DNA of 13,427 nt. It comes from Bacillota bacterium (GTDB lineage: Bacteria > Bacillota_B > Desulfitobacteriia > Desulfitobacteriales > Desulfitobacteriaceae). Position 1 is the stretch's first letter; every line of letters starts with the position of its first letter. The notes beneath the pieces are model-generated. The model made no database searches. It was not told where the DNA came from and was given only the letters and a program-made list of their open reading frames with translations. This document shows, piece after piece, positions 5,230-13,423 of the stretch. Where the stretch lies: positions 1 through 13,427 of the forward strand of contig JAJYAS010000024.1 of NCBI GenBank assembly GCA_021779415.1, given 5' to 3'. The position numbers and the translations under genes are program-made.

Positions 5230-7008
5230 ATGAACGCTGGAAAGAGAATTACGGCGCTTTTAGTCTTGAGTATGCTTCTAATAACTATGTCTCTTCGTCC
5301 TGTGTCGGCACAAAGCAACTCCGACGATAATGGCAAGAAGAATATTAATCTTGTCATTGTACTAGACCGTACGGAAAGTTTACAGCTATCAGACCCGAAT
5401 GGGTTGTCTCAGGAAGCGGCTAAGTTAATCGTTGATTTGATGGTTCAAAATGGGAGTAAGATTGGATTAGTGCAATATACAGATAAGGTTACTGACCGAC
5501 TGGATATAACCGATATAAACGGGCAAGGAGAAAAAAACAAGTTTAAATCTTACATTGATCGGTTAGGTATGCCGAATGGACAAAGCACCGATAGTTCAAC
5601 CGGTCTTAAGGAAGGGGTATCGATGCTTGTTGGACTAAAGATGTTAGAAAATCCGGTCATAGTACTCTTAACCGATGGGAAGAACGATTTAAACGGAAGT
5701 GACAGAACCCAGGATATTTCGCAACGTGACCTGGAACAGGATCTCGATACAGCTAAGAAATAGGGGATTCTCGTCTATACCATTGGCCTAAATGCCGATG
5801 GCTCAGTCGATAAGGCTATGTTGTCACGTATTGCCAAGGAGACCGGAGGTAAATCGTACATCGTTGATAAGGCCGACGATCTTCCGGATATTATCAGTAA
5901 TGTCTATACGGATGCTCTAGGCTACAAATTATTGTCCCTCGGCTCGGACAGAATTACCTTGAATGGGAATTTTAATACCTACAATTTCGACGTTACAAAT
6001 AGCAGTGTGGCAGAAGCCAATCTAGTGATTTACAAAAACCGGGATGTGCAAGTCAAGTTAATTAAGCCAGATGGTACAGAGGCTTCTTGGGACAACGATA
6101 GGTTTATTGCCTCACCCTCCCGGAATTACATGTCCTATAAAGTTCTACATCCTGATAAAGGCCATTGGAAGTTAATGGTCAAAGGAACTCGCAATGAAGA
6201 GGTTAAGATCAGCCTGCTTTATAACTATGATATAGCGATCCACATGGATCAGCTTTCGTCAAGTAGTTTTGCCGGTATGGAAATCCCCGTGAAGGCAGAC
6301 TTTAGGCGACAAGGCAGGGTAATTGAGGATAAGAATTTGTACAAGGACATGTCAGCGGTGGCCGTTGTCGAGAATAGTTCGGCCAATACCTCAGAGAAAG
6401 TACCTCTTACTGCTGGGGAAAAGGATTATCAAGGGAAAATCAAGTTCCAACAACCAGGTAATTATAGCGTCTATGTGCAAGCGGAAGGAAAGGCCTTAAC
6501 CAGAAAGAGTGATCTCCAAACGATTCAGATTCCCGAGGTAATGGCGTCCCCTAAGAACCGCTTTCCCTGGGAAAAACTTCTCTACACTTTGCTAGGGGTC
6601 ATAGGAGCGACTGCCCTTGTAATTCTCCTGCTGAAAGGGATTTCGAAGTTAATTGAAAATGCCAAGCCCAAGCTTCTTTTCGGCAAAATCAATCTTAGAG
6701 TCATCAATACAACAACGGGTAGGGAAGAAATGCAGCAAAGCAAAACTCTTGCTCCTTACGGGACGTCAGTTACCTTAAGCAAATTAGCAGAGAGTCCTGC
6801 TAGTACGCTAAACACTATAGTCCTTGCAAGAAAGGCGCAAGGAGTCTACCTTACCTACAGTGAAGCGGGCAGTAAGGATTTATCAGTGAGCGTCAATGGA
6901 GATAAAGTTGCACCAGGACAGATCGTTCTGCTGACCAATGGATGTTCCCTTCGGGTTGTGGCGGCTGTAGACTCAATTAGAGTATCAGGGAGATTTATTG
7001 AGTTATAA
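5230..7008 (+). CDS. Membrane-anchored VWA protein, interrupted by an in-frame amber codon
   Basis: An ATG at 5212 overlaps the ribosome site GGGGAG (5215-5220), so the start is the ATG at 5230, giving 592 residues. Residues 1-27 are a signal peptide (MNAGKRITALLVLSMLLITM, ending PVSA). A VWA domain (about 38-230) carries the metal site D46-R-T48-E-S50 (D-x-S/T-x-S), STDSSTGLKEG and VIVLLTDGKND. Codon 178 is TAG (5761-5763), between DTAKK and GILVYTIGLNADGSVD; the domain continues unchanged in the same frame. Two beta-rich, Ig-like regions follow (about 235-435), then a transmembrane helix (450-468) and a cytoplasmic tail (470-592) ending in a beta-rich segment that may be FHA-like. It heads an operon with two tubulin-like genes (33-base gap). 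The VWA part should lie outside the cell and bind a ligand through a divalent metal. Without read-through only a 177-residue fragment is made. Confidence 0.8.
5761..5763 (+). other. In-frame amber codon within the VWA domain
   Basis: TAG replaces one codon in DTAKK-x-GILVYTIG, where VWA proteins usually have a variable, often charged residue. The frame stays open for 415 codons afterwards. It is one base change from AAG, CAG or GAG. Two other genes here (2392-3717 and 4393-4923) end in TAG, so TAG is also used as a stop. Confidence 0.85.
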
Positions 7009-7041
7009 ATCTATAAACAAAACTAGGATGGTGTATGGGCA

Positions 7042-10000
7042 ATGGATATGCGTTTAGCAGAAAATCTCAACCAGCTCCGGCTCAATAAAAGCGGTATAAC
7101 CAGTGACCTTTCCAGGGTTGATGCTATCCCTAATCCAATCCTAGTCATTGGACTGGGAGGCACAGGTGTAACAGCTCTAAGCAAAGTAAAGAATGCCGTT
7201 TACCGCCGTTTTAACTTGCCTCGTGACGGTGCGACCGGCCACTACAAAGACAAACCGGAAAATATTGAGTACCTTGGCTTGGATGCGGATGAGCATATAG
7301 TTTATGACGATGATAAAACTTCAGGTCGGTCGATCGAGCTTAACACCTCGACTGAGTTTCTGAGGATTTATACCCCTGCAGTGCCCAGGATGCTCGCTAA
7401 TCGGGCCGGTCTGCCCCACACAATCACGGATTGGTTAAGTCCCAATTTGAGCCCGAACGATTTTGACCAAGGTGCGAATGGAATTCGCCAGATGGGTCGA
7501 TTAGCCTTATTCTTACGGATTACAGATGTTGTTAATATGATTGAGCGCAAGTTAAACAGCGTACTACAAGGTAAGAAAGGTAATCTTTATGTCTTTATAT
7601 TAAGTGGCGTATCGGGGGGGACCGGCGGCGGAACCTTTATTGATATTCCCTATATTGTCCGATGTGTTGCCCAGCAACTGGGTGCCTTGGATCGACTAAA
7701 GACGATAGGCTATTTATTTTTGCCTGATGTAAATATGAAGGAAAACAAAGCTGACTTTGTCCAATCCAATGGCTTTGCGGCTCTGAAAGAACTTGATTAC
7801 TGGATGACTGACCACGGCCAGCCCTTTGTCCAGGAGTATACTAATAATTATTCTCACAGTTCCGTTGCCACTCCGTACAATTACTGTTACCTGATTTCTT
7901 CGATTGACAAAAATAACGTCTTATTAACGGACCTCAAAAGTACCTGCATGGAAATTGTCAGTGAAAACCTGGTACATTTTATCAGTAAAGGTCAGGTTCA
8001 GAACACGACGTTTACTCTACCTGCTTTTTTGTCGAACTTAGACCAAATTAAACTTAATATTTTTTCTGGAATGAAACCTCCTTTTCAAGCGAATTACGAG
8101 TACTTTATCCTTGGGGCTAGCTCCTATGAGATTCCAATCGAACAAATGATGAACTATGCCGCGCATATTTTAATGAAACGGATTAACGTCCTTTACGAGA
8201 ACGATCCAGGCGCAGGGGACATAGGTGCTTTTATCGAAAAGTTAGAGTTGGGCCACGAGGATTTAATCGATCGTTATTTTGCCAATGGTCTGAACCTTTT
8301 AGCCGAGTGGCAGCAAAATCCTTACTACAGCGTTGAAAACGCAGGGAAAATTGATCTGGATGGACAGCTGACTAAAGAAATGCGGATTTTCCTAGACCAC
8401 CTTCAAGACAGCAAAAATAGAGATAATGCCAAGGAAGCTGCCAAGGATTTGAAGGAGAGAATTAGGAAAGAACTCGATCAGCTATTCGTCAATCCAGAAA
8501 AGGGGCCGATTTTTGTTAACAGGCTGCTCTTCTCACCTGTCGGAGATTGTATGCTGCGTCGTATCAATCAGTTAATGCAGGATGCTGAGCAGGAACAGAA
8601 AAACAAGGAGAGCGAAAGGCAGATAAGGAAAGAAAGTGCAGCCAATCTCTTCCCCAAAACCCTTTCTTCACTGTTCAATTTCAGTCGTAAAAACACCTGG
8701 GAAAAGTATGTCCAGACCAAGATTGATGAGTATAAAGCTGCCTTAAAGGCCAAAGTCATCAATGACCTCGTACTGCCGATGTATGAGGAACTTGCGAATG
8801 ATCTTCGGGAGCTTAATGCAGGAACGTACCAAGTCTGGGTTGATATTCTTAAACAACTCAATGAAGTATTGAAGGCCAATGTGGAGATCGTGGAGGCTTC
8901 TACCTGGAGTGTTCTTGACCCACAGGATTGGACCAAACAAATTGGCGAAATGTTCAATGAGAAAAGTCGGGAACAAATTCTTCATATAACCCAGGAATTT
9001 TTAATAGACCTGCAAAAAAATTCAGATGTTTGGATCGATAATCAAGGCAAAGAAGCTGTCAGAATTCTGTCAAAGTTCGTTTCCAACAAGTTCAGCGAGG
9101 TAGCCCTAAAAAGCCTGGAAACCTATTTGCACGAGAACTATGGCAACATGTCTTTTGAGGATATCGTGTCGCTGGAAATTGGTCCGAAATTACATAGTGG
9201 CTCAGCACCGATTTTTCATATGGATAACACAGTGACCGCGAGTTTGAACGACTTTCCCACTCATTTTACAGTTTCCATACCGGAGAATTGCGAAAAACTG
9301 CACAGTGCCTTTTTGAACTATGTGGAAAAGGCTGAGGTTAAAGGTACACCTGAACAAGTAGCTAGTAGCGAAGTGAAACACAGCATATACTGGGTAAATA
9401 CATCGATTGGAGTTCCCCTCTTTGCCTACAGCAGACTCCGGAATTTAGAGACAATGTATGAATACCGGGCCCCGAATGACCCTGGTATCCACCTGCGCGG
9501 CGAATGGCGTGCCTTTCCTTCGCCCTTTCCCGACAAAGCTGATCCAGCGAATCGAAGGGAGAGGAATCGTGACATTAGGGAGTTGTTCAGGCGAGCTTTA
9601 GACATTGGAATTATCCTGGAAGACAGTAACGTTAAACCGAAGTTTGCGATTAAGCAACTTCCGCCGGTAACCGTTCAGAATCGTTCTCGTATTTTTGAAA
9701 TGCCCGTACGACGAATTCCAATTTTCCAAAGTATTGATCTTGAATCAGCAGAGGACAACTTTTTGCGGGTACCCAGTTACTCGGAAATTGTTAGACGGCA
9801 ACTCGATGAACTTGAGCAGGTGGACCGAGAACTTGAGAGACTGGAGAAAATTAATCGGGAAGAAAAATTGAAGCGGGAGAGGCTGAATGATTTAATCTTG
9901 GCCCTGGTAAGCGGAACTCTGTACTGGGCAGGCCCCAAGCTACTTTATTGTAATGACCCGGATGTGGAAGCTTGGCCTCCATTAGTGGATAAACTGGACC

Positions 10001-10269
10001 ATGAAGATTTCTATTTCGTTGCCTTTGATACTTACCGTGGAAAGAAGGAACGCCAAATCCAAAAATTAGTGAGTACTGACAGGGCGAAACGCGATCAGAT
10101 GGATGCGAGCGAGATTAAGCAGCGTTTGGTCGAGCTAAAAGAAGAGTTTGCAAGGATCAAGGCCTATTTTGATAATAAGAAACTCGATGGTAAAGCGGTC
10201 GACGAGAAGTACCTGGACTTTTTGACGGAAGCTCTCGACAGGGTTAGCTTCTTGACGAGTGTTTACTGA
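7042..10269 (+). CDS. Tubulin/FtsZ-like protein (tubulin-like family, cf. FtsZl-1)
   Basis: ATG at 7042, eight bases after AGGATGGTG (7025-7033). Residues 31-42 (NPILVIGLGGTG) are the first nucleotide-binding loop of a tubulin/Rossmann fold, followed by a strand ending YLGLDADE. Residues 188-198 (SGVSGGTGGGT) are the tubulin signature loop that holds the GTP phosphates. This combination marks the large bacterial tubulin-like family (Tubulin_2/FtsZl-1), so GTP binding and perhaps filament formation are expected. At 1075 aa it is about three times FtsZ. Residues about 440-640 are helical and charged, including KGPIFVNRLL (487-496); about 914-948 form a strongly charged coiled coil (RRQLDELEQVDRELERLEKI). 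No signal peptide or membrane helix is seen, so it is cytoplasmic. It lies between the VWA gene and a diverged paralog. GTPase activity is inferred, not shown. Confidence 0.85.
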   Translation: MDMRLAENLNQLRLNKSGITSDLSRVDAIPNPILVIGLGGTGVTALSKVKNAVYRRFNLPRDGATGHYKDKPENIEYLGLDADEHIVYDDDKTSGRSIELNTSTEFLRIYTPAVPRMLANRAGLPHTITDWLSPNLSPNDFDQGANGIRQMGRLALFLRITDVVNMIERKLNSVLQGKKGNLYVFILSGVSGGTGGGTFIDIPYIVRCVAQQLGALDRLKTIGYLFLPDVNMKENKADFVQSNGFAALKELDYWMTDHGQPFVQEYTNNYSHSSVATPYNYCYLISSIDKNNVLLTDLKSTCMEIVSENLVHFISKGQVQNTTFTLPAFLSNLDQIKLNIFSGMKPPFQANYEYFILGASSYEIPIEQMMNYAAHILMKRINVLYENDPGAGDIGAFIEKLELGHEDLIDRYFANGLNLLAEWQQNPYYSVENAGKIDLDGQLTKEMRIFLDHLQDSKNRDNAKEAAKDLKERIRKELDQLFVNPEKGPIFVNRLLFSPVGDCMLRRINQLMQDAEQEQKNKESERQIRKESAANLFPKTLSSLFNFSRKNTWEKYVQTKIDEYKAALKAKVINDLVLPMYEELANDLRELNAGTYQVWVDILKQLNEVLKANVEIVEASTWSVLDPQDWTKQIGEMFNEKSREQILHITQEFLIDLQKNSDVWIDNQGKEAVRILSKFVSNKFSEVALKSLETYLHENYGNMSFEDIVSLEIGPKLHSGSAPIFHMDNTVTASLNDFPTHFTVSIPENCEKLHSAFLNYVEKAEVKGTPEQVASSEVKHSIYWVNTSIGVPLFAYSRLRNLETMYEYRAPNDPGIHLRGEWRAFPSPFPDKADPANRRERNRDIRELFRRALDIGIILEDSNVKPKFAIKQLPPVTVQNRSRIFEMPVRRIPIFQSIDLESAEDNFLRVPSYSEIVRRQLDELEQVDRELERLEKINREEKLKRERLNDLILALVSGTLYWAGPKLLYCNDPDVEAWPPLVDKLDHEDFYFVAFDTYRGKKERQIQKLVSTDRAKRDQMDASEIKQRLVELKEEFARIKAYFDNKKLDGKAVDEKYLDFLTEALDRVSFLTSVY

Positions 10270-10282
10270 GGGAGGGTAGGAT

Positions 10283-12583
10283 ATGCTCAATAACTTGGAT
10301 GTAAAGGCCGCACTTGCCGAGCAAATTCGCAGGTATATTGACCAGGAGCATCTAGAACTGGAGCATAGAGGGGAACCTGGAGCAACTCCCAACCTCAACT
10401 CTTGTGTGCTGTTGGTGGGTATAGGCAACCAGGGAGCGAGAACAGTCTCCCTAATAATGCGACAACTCAATAGGATCGGGATCTTTTCTGACGATTACAC
10501 CGGTCTAGCCTTGGTTGACGCCAGATTTCCAGAAAGGGATCATCAGATTGAGTATATCGTCATGGAAGATGGCAGTATACCGCGGTATATGGTCCAAGGG
10601 AAACTGCTGAAGAAAAAGGACAACATAGTGGGAACCTTGGAAGCGCTAAACACCAGGCTTACTAATGTCATGGAAAGAACCAGTGCAACGATTAAGATCT
10701 ATGTCGTTAGCGATTTGTCCGAGGACCTATTTGCCAGCTGCCCAATGCTTCTGTGCTTGTTGGAAGACAAGCTGAACAGTTTTTTTGTTGCGAATACCGG
10801 CATCGAATTTACTGGCCTGTTTTTTCAAAGTGCGATGTTGAAAACGAAACAGGAACAAGCTAAGGTCTTTGCCGCTTGGCAAGAAATCAAGTCTATGTCG
10901 TCCCCCGATTTTAAATTAGACATCGACCTAGGGGACCTTCCTGGGCGGAGAGCGAATAGGATTTCTCGTAAAAAGCCATTTTTTGCCATATCCTACTTGT
11001 ACTCTGATTTTGACGAGAATTTTTCTCCCATACTGAAGACTGTCGAGGGGGACTTTAGTGTGGCGGAGATGTTAGCCACGCTAGTCTATCTGAAGAGTAG
11101 CTCACAATTCAATGAAGCAAGAATTTTCAATTCCCTTCAGATGCCTTCACCAACTGTGGCCAATGGCCTGCCACGTTATGCAGCAATAGGTTATAGCAAA
11201 AAAACGATTAAGATCTTCCCGATCTTTAGCGATACTTGCTGGTACCTTTTGCATAAAATCCGCAACGTTAACAAAGGCAAGGCTGGCTACATCAGTCAGG
11301 ACTGGGAATCGGTATTAAACGAATTGGAAATCAACAACTCCGGGATTGAGACATTGGGGTCAGAAATATACTCTTCTATTCATGAGACTCTCAAAGAAAT
11401 TGAAGAACTTCACCTTCGCCTAGAAAAGAAAGTCGCTAAAGAACTACTAGCAGAAACCTTGGATACTGTTGAAAAATTGCTTATCGGTGATTATGCCAAA
11501 CAAATTTTTGAAGAAAGAATCATAAAGATGGCCCAACAAATTACAGAAGACTATCTCCCGAAGCTGTTAGAGAGTTTTAAGAAAATCCTTAAAGGGTATT
11601 TGCAAAACGAACGGCGCGGTTTGGTTTTTGTTAAGCGATTATTAAAATCTGAGGAAGAAAACAACAAGCTGAGCCTTATTAAGTACCTTGAGTTAAAAAT
11701 CAAGGAGTTAAGGACACAGAGCGACGCTTTACGCCTGAAGGCAGACCGTGCTTCCCAATTGGCTTTATCCAGACTGGAAATAGAGCCTGACAAAAAAGGA
11801 TTGCTAGGCTTAGGAAACAAGAAAACTAATTTTTTATCGCGCTTAGTTGAAGTGAAATATGAGCTATTGCAAAGAGCCGTAGTTTACGACCAACTCAGGG
11901 AAATCTTAAAGGCTTATCTTATGTACGCCCGTAATCTATATGCCATCATTCTTAAACAGGAAGAGAACATGCTAAGCCTGGAACAAGCTTTAGATGATCT
12001 TCGTAGCACTGAGCGGATGAAACTTGTTACTGCGGGTGAGGACGGCCTAATTGACTTATTTAAAGATCGGTTAAATGAAAACCAAAAAGAAATAGCCAAT
12101 GAAGCATTTGCAACGATTTTCCGAGATAACGATCTATCCGTATTCCGGGACAACGGCAATTTTTTGGAAGCGGTCGTTAAGGTTTTATTTGATAATACCA
12201 GGCAACTGCTGCGACAAACCAACCTTCAAACACTTTCCTTGGAACAGCTGTTGGAAAGTCTCACACAAATCCAGCCGGCCAAAAGTCAACAGATGGTTGA
12301 AGACCTTTACTTAAAATGCAATCTTGCCTTGAGTTTGAGTAAAGGGCTCATGTCCAGGCAGCCTGAAACACATTACTACTTCTTTAACAATGAGGGTAAT
12401 TCTAGTTTGCGCAACTACATAAAGGGGCTTTTCCAGGGAAAGCCCAACGATGTTTTATTTGTAGACTATAAGTCAATCAAAAGTATACGCATGGTTAAAG
12501 CATGTTTCGGCTTTGATATTAAGGACATCTACTTCTATAGAAACTATGAGGATGCCTATGAAATGTTTGCGCCTGACCTATAA
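10283..12583 (+). CDS. Diverged tubulin-like paralog without the GGGTG signature
   Basis: ATG at 10283 with GGAGGG (10271-10276) six bases upstream and only 13 bases after the previous stop, so it is certainly in the same operon. Residues 40-51 (SCVLLVGIGNQG) form a G-x-G-x-x-G loop like the first loop of the upstream protein, followed by GLALVDARFP. Where that protein has SGVSGGTGGGT, this one reads VVSDLSEDLFASCP, so the phosphate-binding signature is gone. Further shared landmarks are FTGLFFQSAML, RRGLVFVKRLL (444-454, against KGPIFVNRLL) and a GxxxxxxxYRxxxxxYE pattern near the end. Coiled-coil-like helices span about 361-400 and 420-505. It is 766 aa and cytoplasmic, and probably forms a heteromeric complex with the tubulin-like protein as a regulatory or structural subunit. 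Homology is judged by eye; the partner role is inference. Confidence 0.75.
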   Translation: MLNNLDVKAALAEQIRRYIDQEHLELEHRGEPGATPNLNSCVLLVGIGNQGARTVSLIMRQLNRIGIFSDDYTGLALVDARFPERDHQIEYIVMEDGSIPRYMVQGKLLKKKDNIVGTLEALNTRLTNVMERTSATIKIYVVSDLSEDLFASCPMLLCLLEDKLNSFFVANTGIEFTGLFFQSAMLKTKQEQAKVFAAWQEIKSMSSPDFKLDIDLGDLPGRRANRISRKKPFFAISYLYSDFDENFSPILKTVEGDFSVAEMLATLVYLKSSSQFNEARIFNSLQMPSPTVANGLPRYAAIGYSKKTIKIFPIFSDTCWYLLHKIRNVNKGKAGYISQDWESVLNELEINNSGIETLGSEIYSSIHETLKEIEELHLRLEKKVAKELLAETLDTVEKLLIGDYAKQIFEERIIKMAQQITEDYLPKLLESFKKILKGYLQNERRGLVFVKRLLKSEEENNKLSLIKYLELKIKELRTQSDALRLKADRASQLALSRLEIEPDKKGLLGLGNKKTNFLSRLVEVKYELLQRAVVYDQLREILKAYLMYARNLYAIILKQEENMLSLEQALDDLRSTERMKLVTAGEDGLIDLFKDRLNENQKEIANEAFATIFRDNDLSVFRDNGNFLEAVVKVLFDNTRQLLRQTNLQTLSLEQLLESLTQIQPAKSQQMVEDLYLKCNLALSLSKGLMSRQPETHYYFFNNEGNSSLRNYIKGLFQGKPNDVLFVDYKSIKSIRMVKACFGFDIKDIYFYRNYEDAYEMFAPDL

Positions 12584-12611
12584 TGTATTCATCAATTTGC
12601 AGAGGAAATAG

Positions 12612-12640
12612 AGTCCCCCAACTCATTGAGTTGAGGGACT
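12612..12640. terminator. Hairpin at the end of the tubulin-like operon
   Basis: AGTCCC (12612-12617), CAACTC, GAGTTG and GGGACT (12635-12640) form a near-perfect stem with single-base bulges. It lies between convergent genes. There is no T-run on the plus strand and only a weak one on the minus strand, so termination efficiency is uncertain. Confidence 0.55.
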
Positions 12641-12680
12641 GTGCTAGTTCCAGTTGATAATCCGTAAGATTACTTAAAGA

Positions 12681-13037
12681 TTACGTGTTACTTGGAGAAG
12701 GGCTCGTTTTGGGAGCGTCCGGAGCCTTGCGTTTGCATCCTTTGTCAAAGCCTTGACCGTGTTTCTTGCCAAAACCAGTGTATTGCCCTTTAGCAAAGTC
12801 AGCTTCGATCTGCTTTTGGCGCTCTTCGATGAAGGTTTTAATTTTGGCAGCCTTCTCCTGATCCAAGAGTCCTGCGTCCAATTGCTTGTTCACCATTTGC
12901 TTTTTCAGCGTAAACATTTGTTGGTTTAACGCTTTGAGCTCATCAAGTTTGGCAGGATCCGGAGCAGCTAAGCTCGTTCCAGCACTTAACGCCAGGAAAG
13001 ATACGGTTAGCAAACTCACTGCAAATTTTTTCAACAT
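12681..13037 (-). CDS. Small secreted DUF2680-like protein
   Basis: The ribosome site AAGGAGG (13051-13045) sits seven bases before ATG 13037-13035; a GTG at 13043 directly abuts it and is not the start. The 118-residue product has a signal peptide (MLKKFAVSLLTVSFLALSAG, then TSLAA, cleavage near residue 24-25). A helical core follows: LDELKALNQQMFTLKKQMVN, then KQLDAGLLDQEKAAKIKTFIEERQKQIE. The pattern of a short helix pair with LTQEQA-like 'GLLDQEKA' is that of DUF2680/YckD-like secreted proteins of Firmicutes. The tail is Gly/Lys/Pro-rich with a single Cys (GFGKKHGQGFDKGCKRK). The role of this family is unknown; an extracytoplasmic stress or envelope role is possible. It converges on the tubulin-like operon and has its own promoter. 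Confidence 0.8.
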   Translation of the reverse strand: MLKKFAVSLLTVSFLALSAGTSLAAPDPAKLDELKALNQQMFTLKKQMVNKQLDAGLLDQEKAAKIKTFIEERQKQIEADFAKGQYTGFGKKHGQGFDKGCKRKAPDAPKTSPSPSNT

Positions 13038-13103
13038 TTGCACTCCTCCTTGTAGTTTGTTTAACTGGAACCTTCCTTAGAATGCCCAATATGAGGGGAG
13101 AAC

Positions 13104-13132
13104 ATTATAAGAACTTGTCAAGAATTTGTGAA
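13104..13132 (-). promoter_or_regulatory. Sigma-A promoter of the DUF2680-like gene
   Basis: On the minus strand TTCACA (13132-13127) and TATAAT (13109-13104) are separated by exactly 17 bases, about 67 bases before the start codon. The spacer contains the palindrome CTTGACAAG, which could be an operator. Confidence 0.65.
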
Positions 13133-13142
13133 TATTTCAGGC

Positions 13143-13159
13143 GTGCGTGATCCACGCAC
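13143..13159. promoter_or_regulatory. Short GC-rich inverted repeat upstream of the promoter
   Basis: GTGCGTG and CACGCAC form a 7-bp stem with a 3-base gap, 11 bases upstream of the -35 box of the DUF2680-like gene. It may be an activator-binding site, and it stands out in an A/T-rich intergenic region. Confidence 0.3.
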
Positions 13160-13201
13160 TTCCATGCCAACTGAAGCGGCTTAACATCAATATGTAAATT
13201 A

Positions 13202-13251
13202 TTAAAACTACAAAAACACCAGTGACCTATCTGGTGTTTTTGTAGTTTTAA
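13202..13251. terminator. Strong bidirectional hairpin terminator
   Basis: Arms of 21 bases (13202-13222 and 13231-13251; TTAAAACTACAAAAACACCAG and its complement) enclose an 8-base loop TGACCTAT. The T-rich 3' arm on both strands (GGTGTTTTTGTAGTTTT) is typical of intrinsic terminators working in both directions. No gene in this window clearly feeds into it, so it may insulate the two divergent transcription units. Confidence 0.7.
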
Positions 13252-13371
13252 ATATTCGACTCTTATGAAGGGGTGGGAAATGTCATTGAGCATTATGTTT
13301 CATCAAGAAACGAAAAGAAGGAGTGTGAAAATAAAATAATAAAAAATTATTATTACAGGAGGAAATTCTTA

Positions 13372-13407
13372 TTGTATAGCGAATATATACAATATAGAGA
13401 ATCGTAA
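13372..13407 (+). CDS. Possible 11-codon leader peptide
   Basis: AGGAGG (13357-13362) is followed after nine bases by TTG, then TATAGCGAATATATACAATA and on to TAA (13405-13407), giving MYSEYIQYRES. It sits just before the ribosome site of the gene at the right edge. The inverted repeat TTGTATA/TATACAA (13372-13378, 13386-13392) covers its start. The good ribosome site is the only support. Confidence 0.2.
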   Translation: MYSEYIQYRES

Positions 13408-13423
13408 GAAAGAAGGAGAACTT

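Noticed and set aside
5761..5810. Dedicated pyrrolysine insertion stem-loop after the amber codon
   Set aside because: Only short GGC/GCC pairings are present; no strong stem is seen immediately after the TAG.
5818..7008. Separate gene starting at the ATG after the amber codon
   Set aside because: No adequate ribosome site; the segment starts in the middle of a VWA domain and is in the same frame as the upstream part, so it is the continuation of one gene.
8568..8985. Minus-strand open frames inside the tubulin-like gene
   Set aside because: They lack ribosome sites and lie antisense to a strongly supported coding region; Leu/Ser-rich composition is typical of shadow frames.
13035..13043. 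GTG start for the DUF2680-like protein
   Set aside because: The GTG directly abuts the ribosome site; the ATG six bases further gives ideal spacing and a standard signal peptide.
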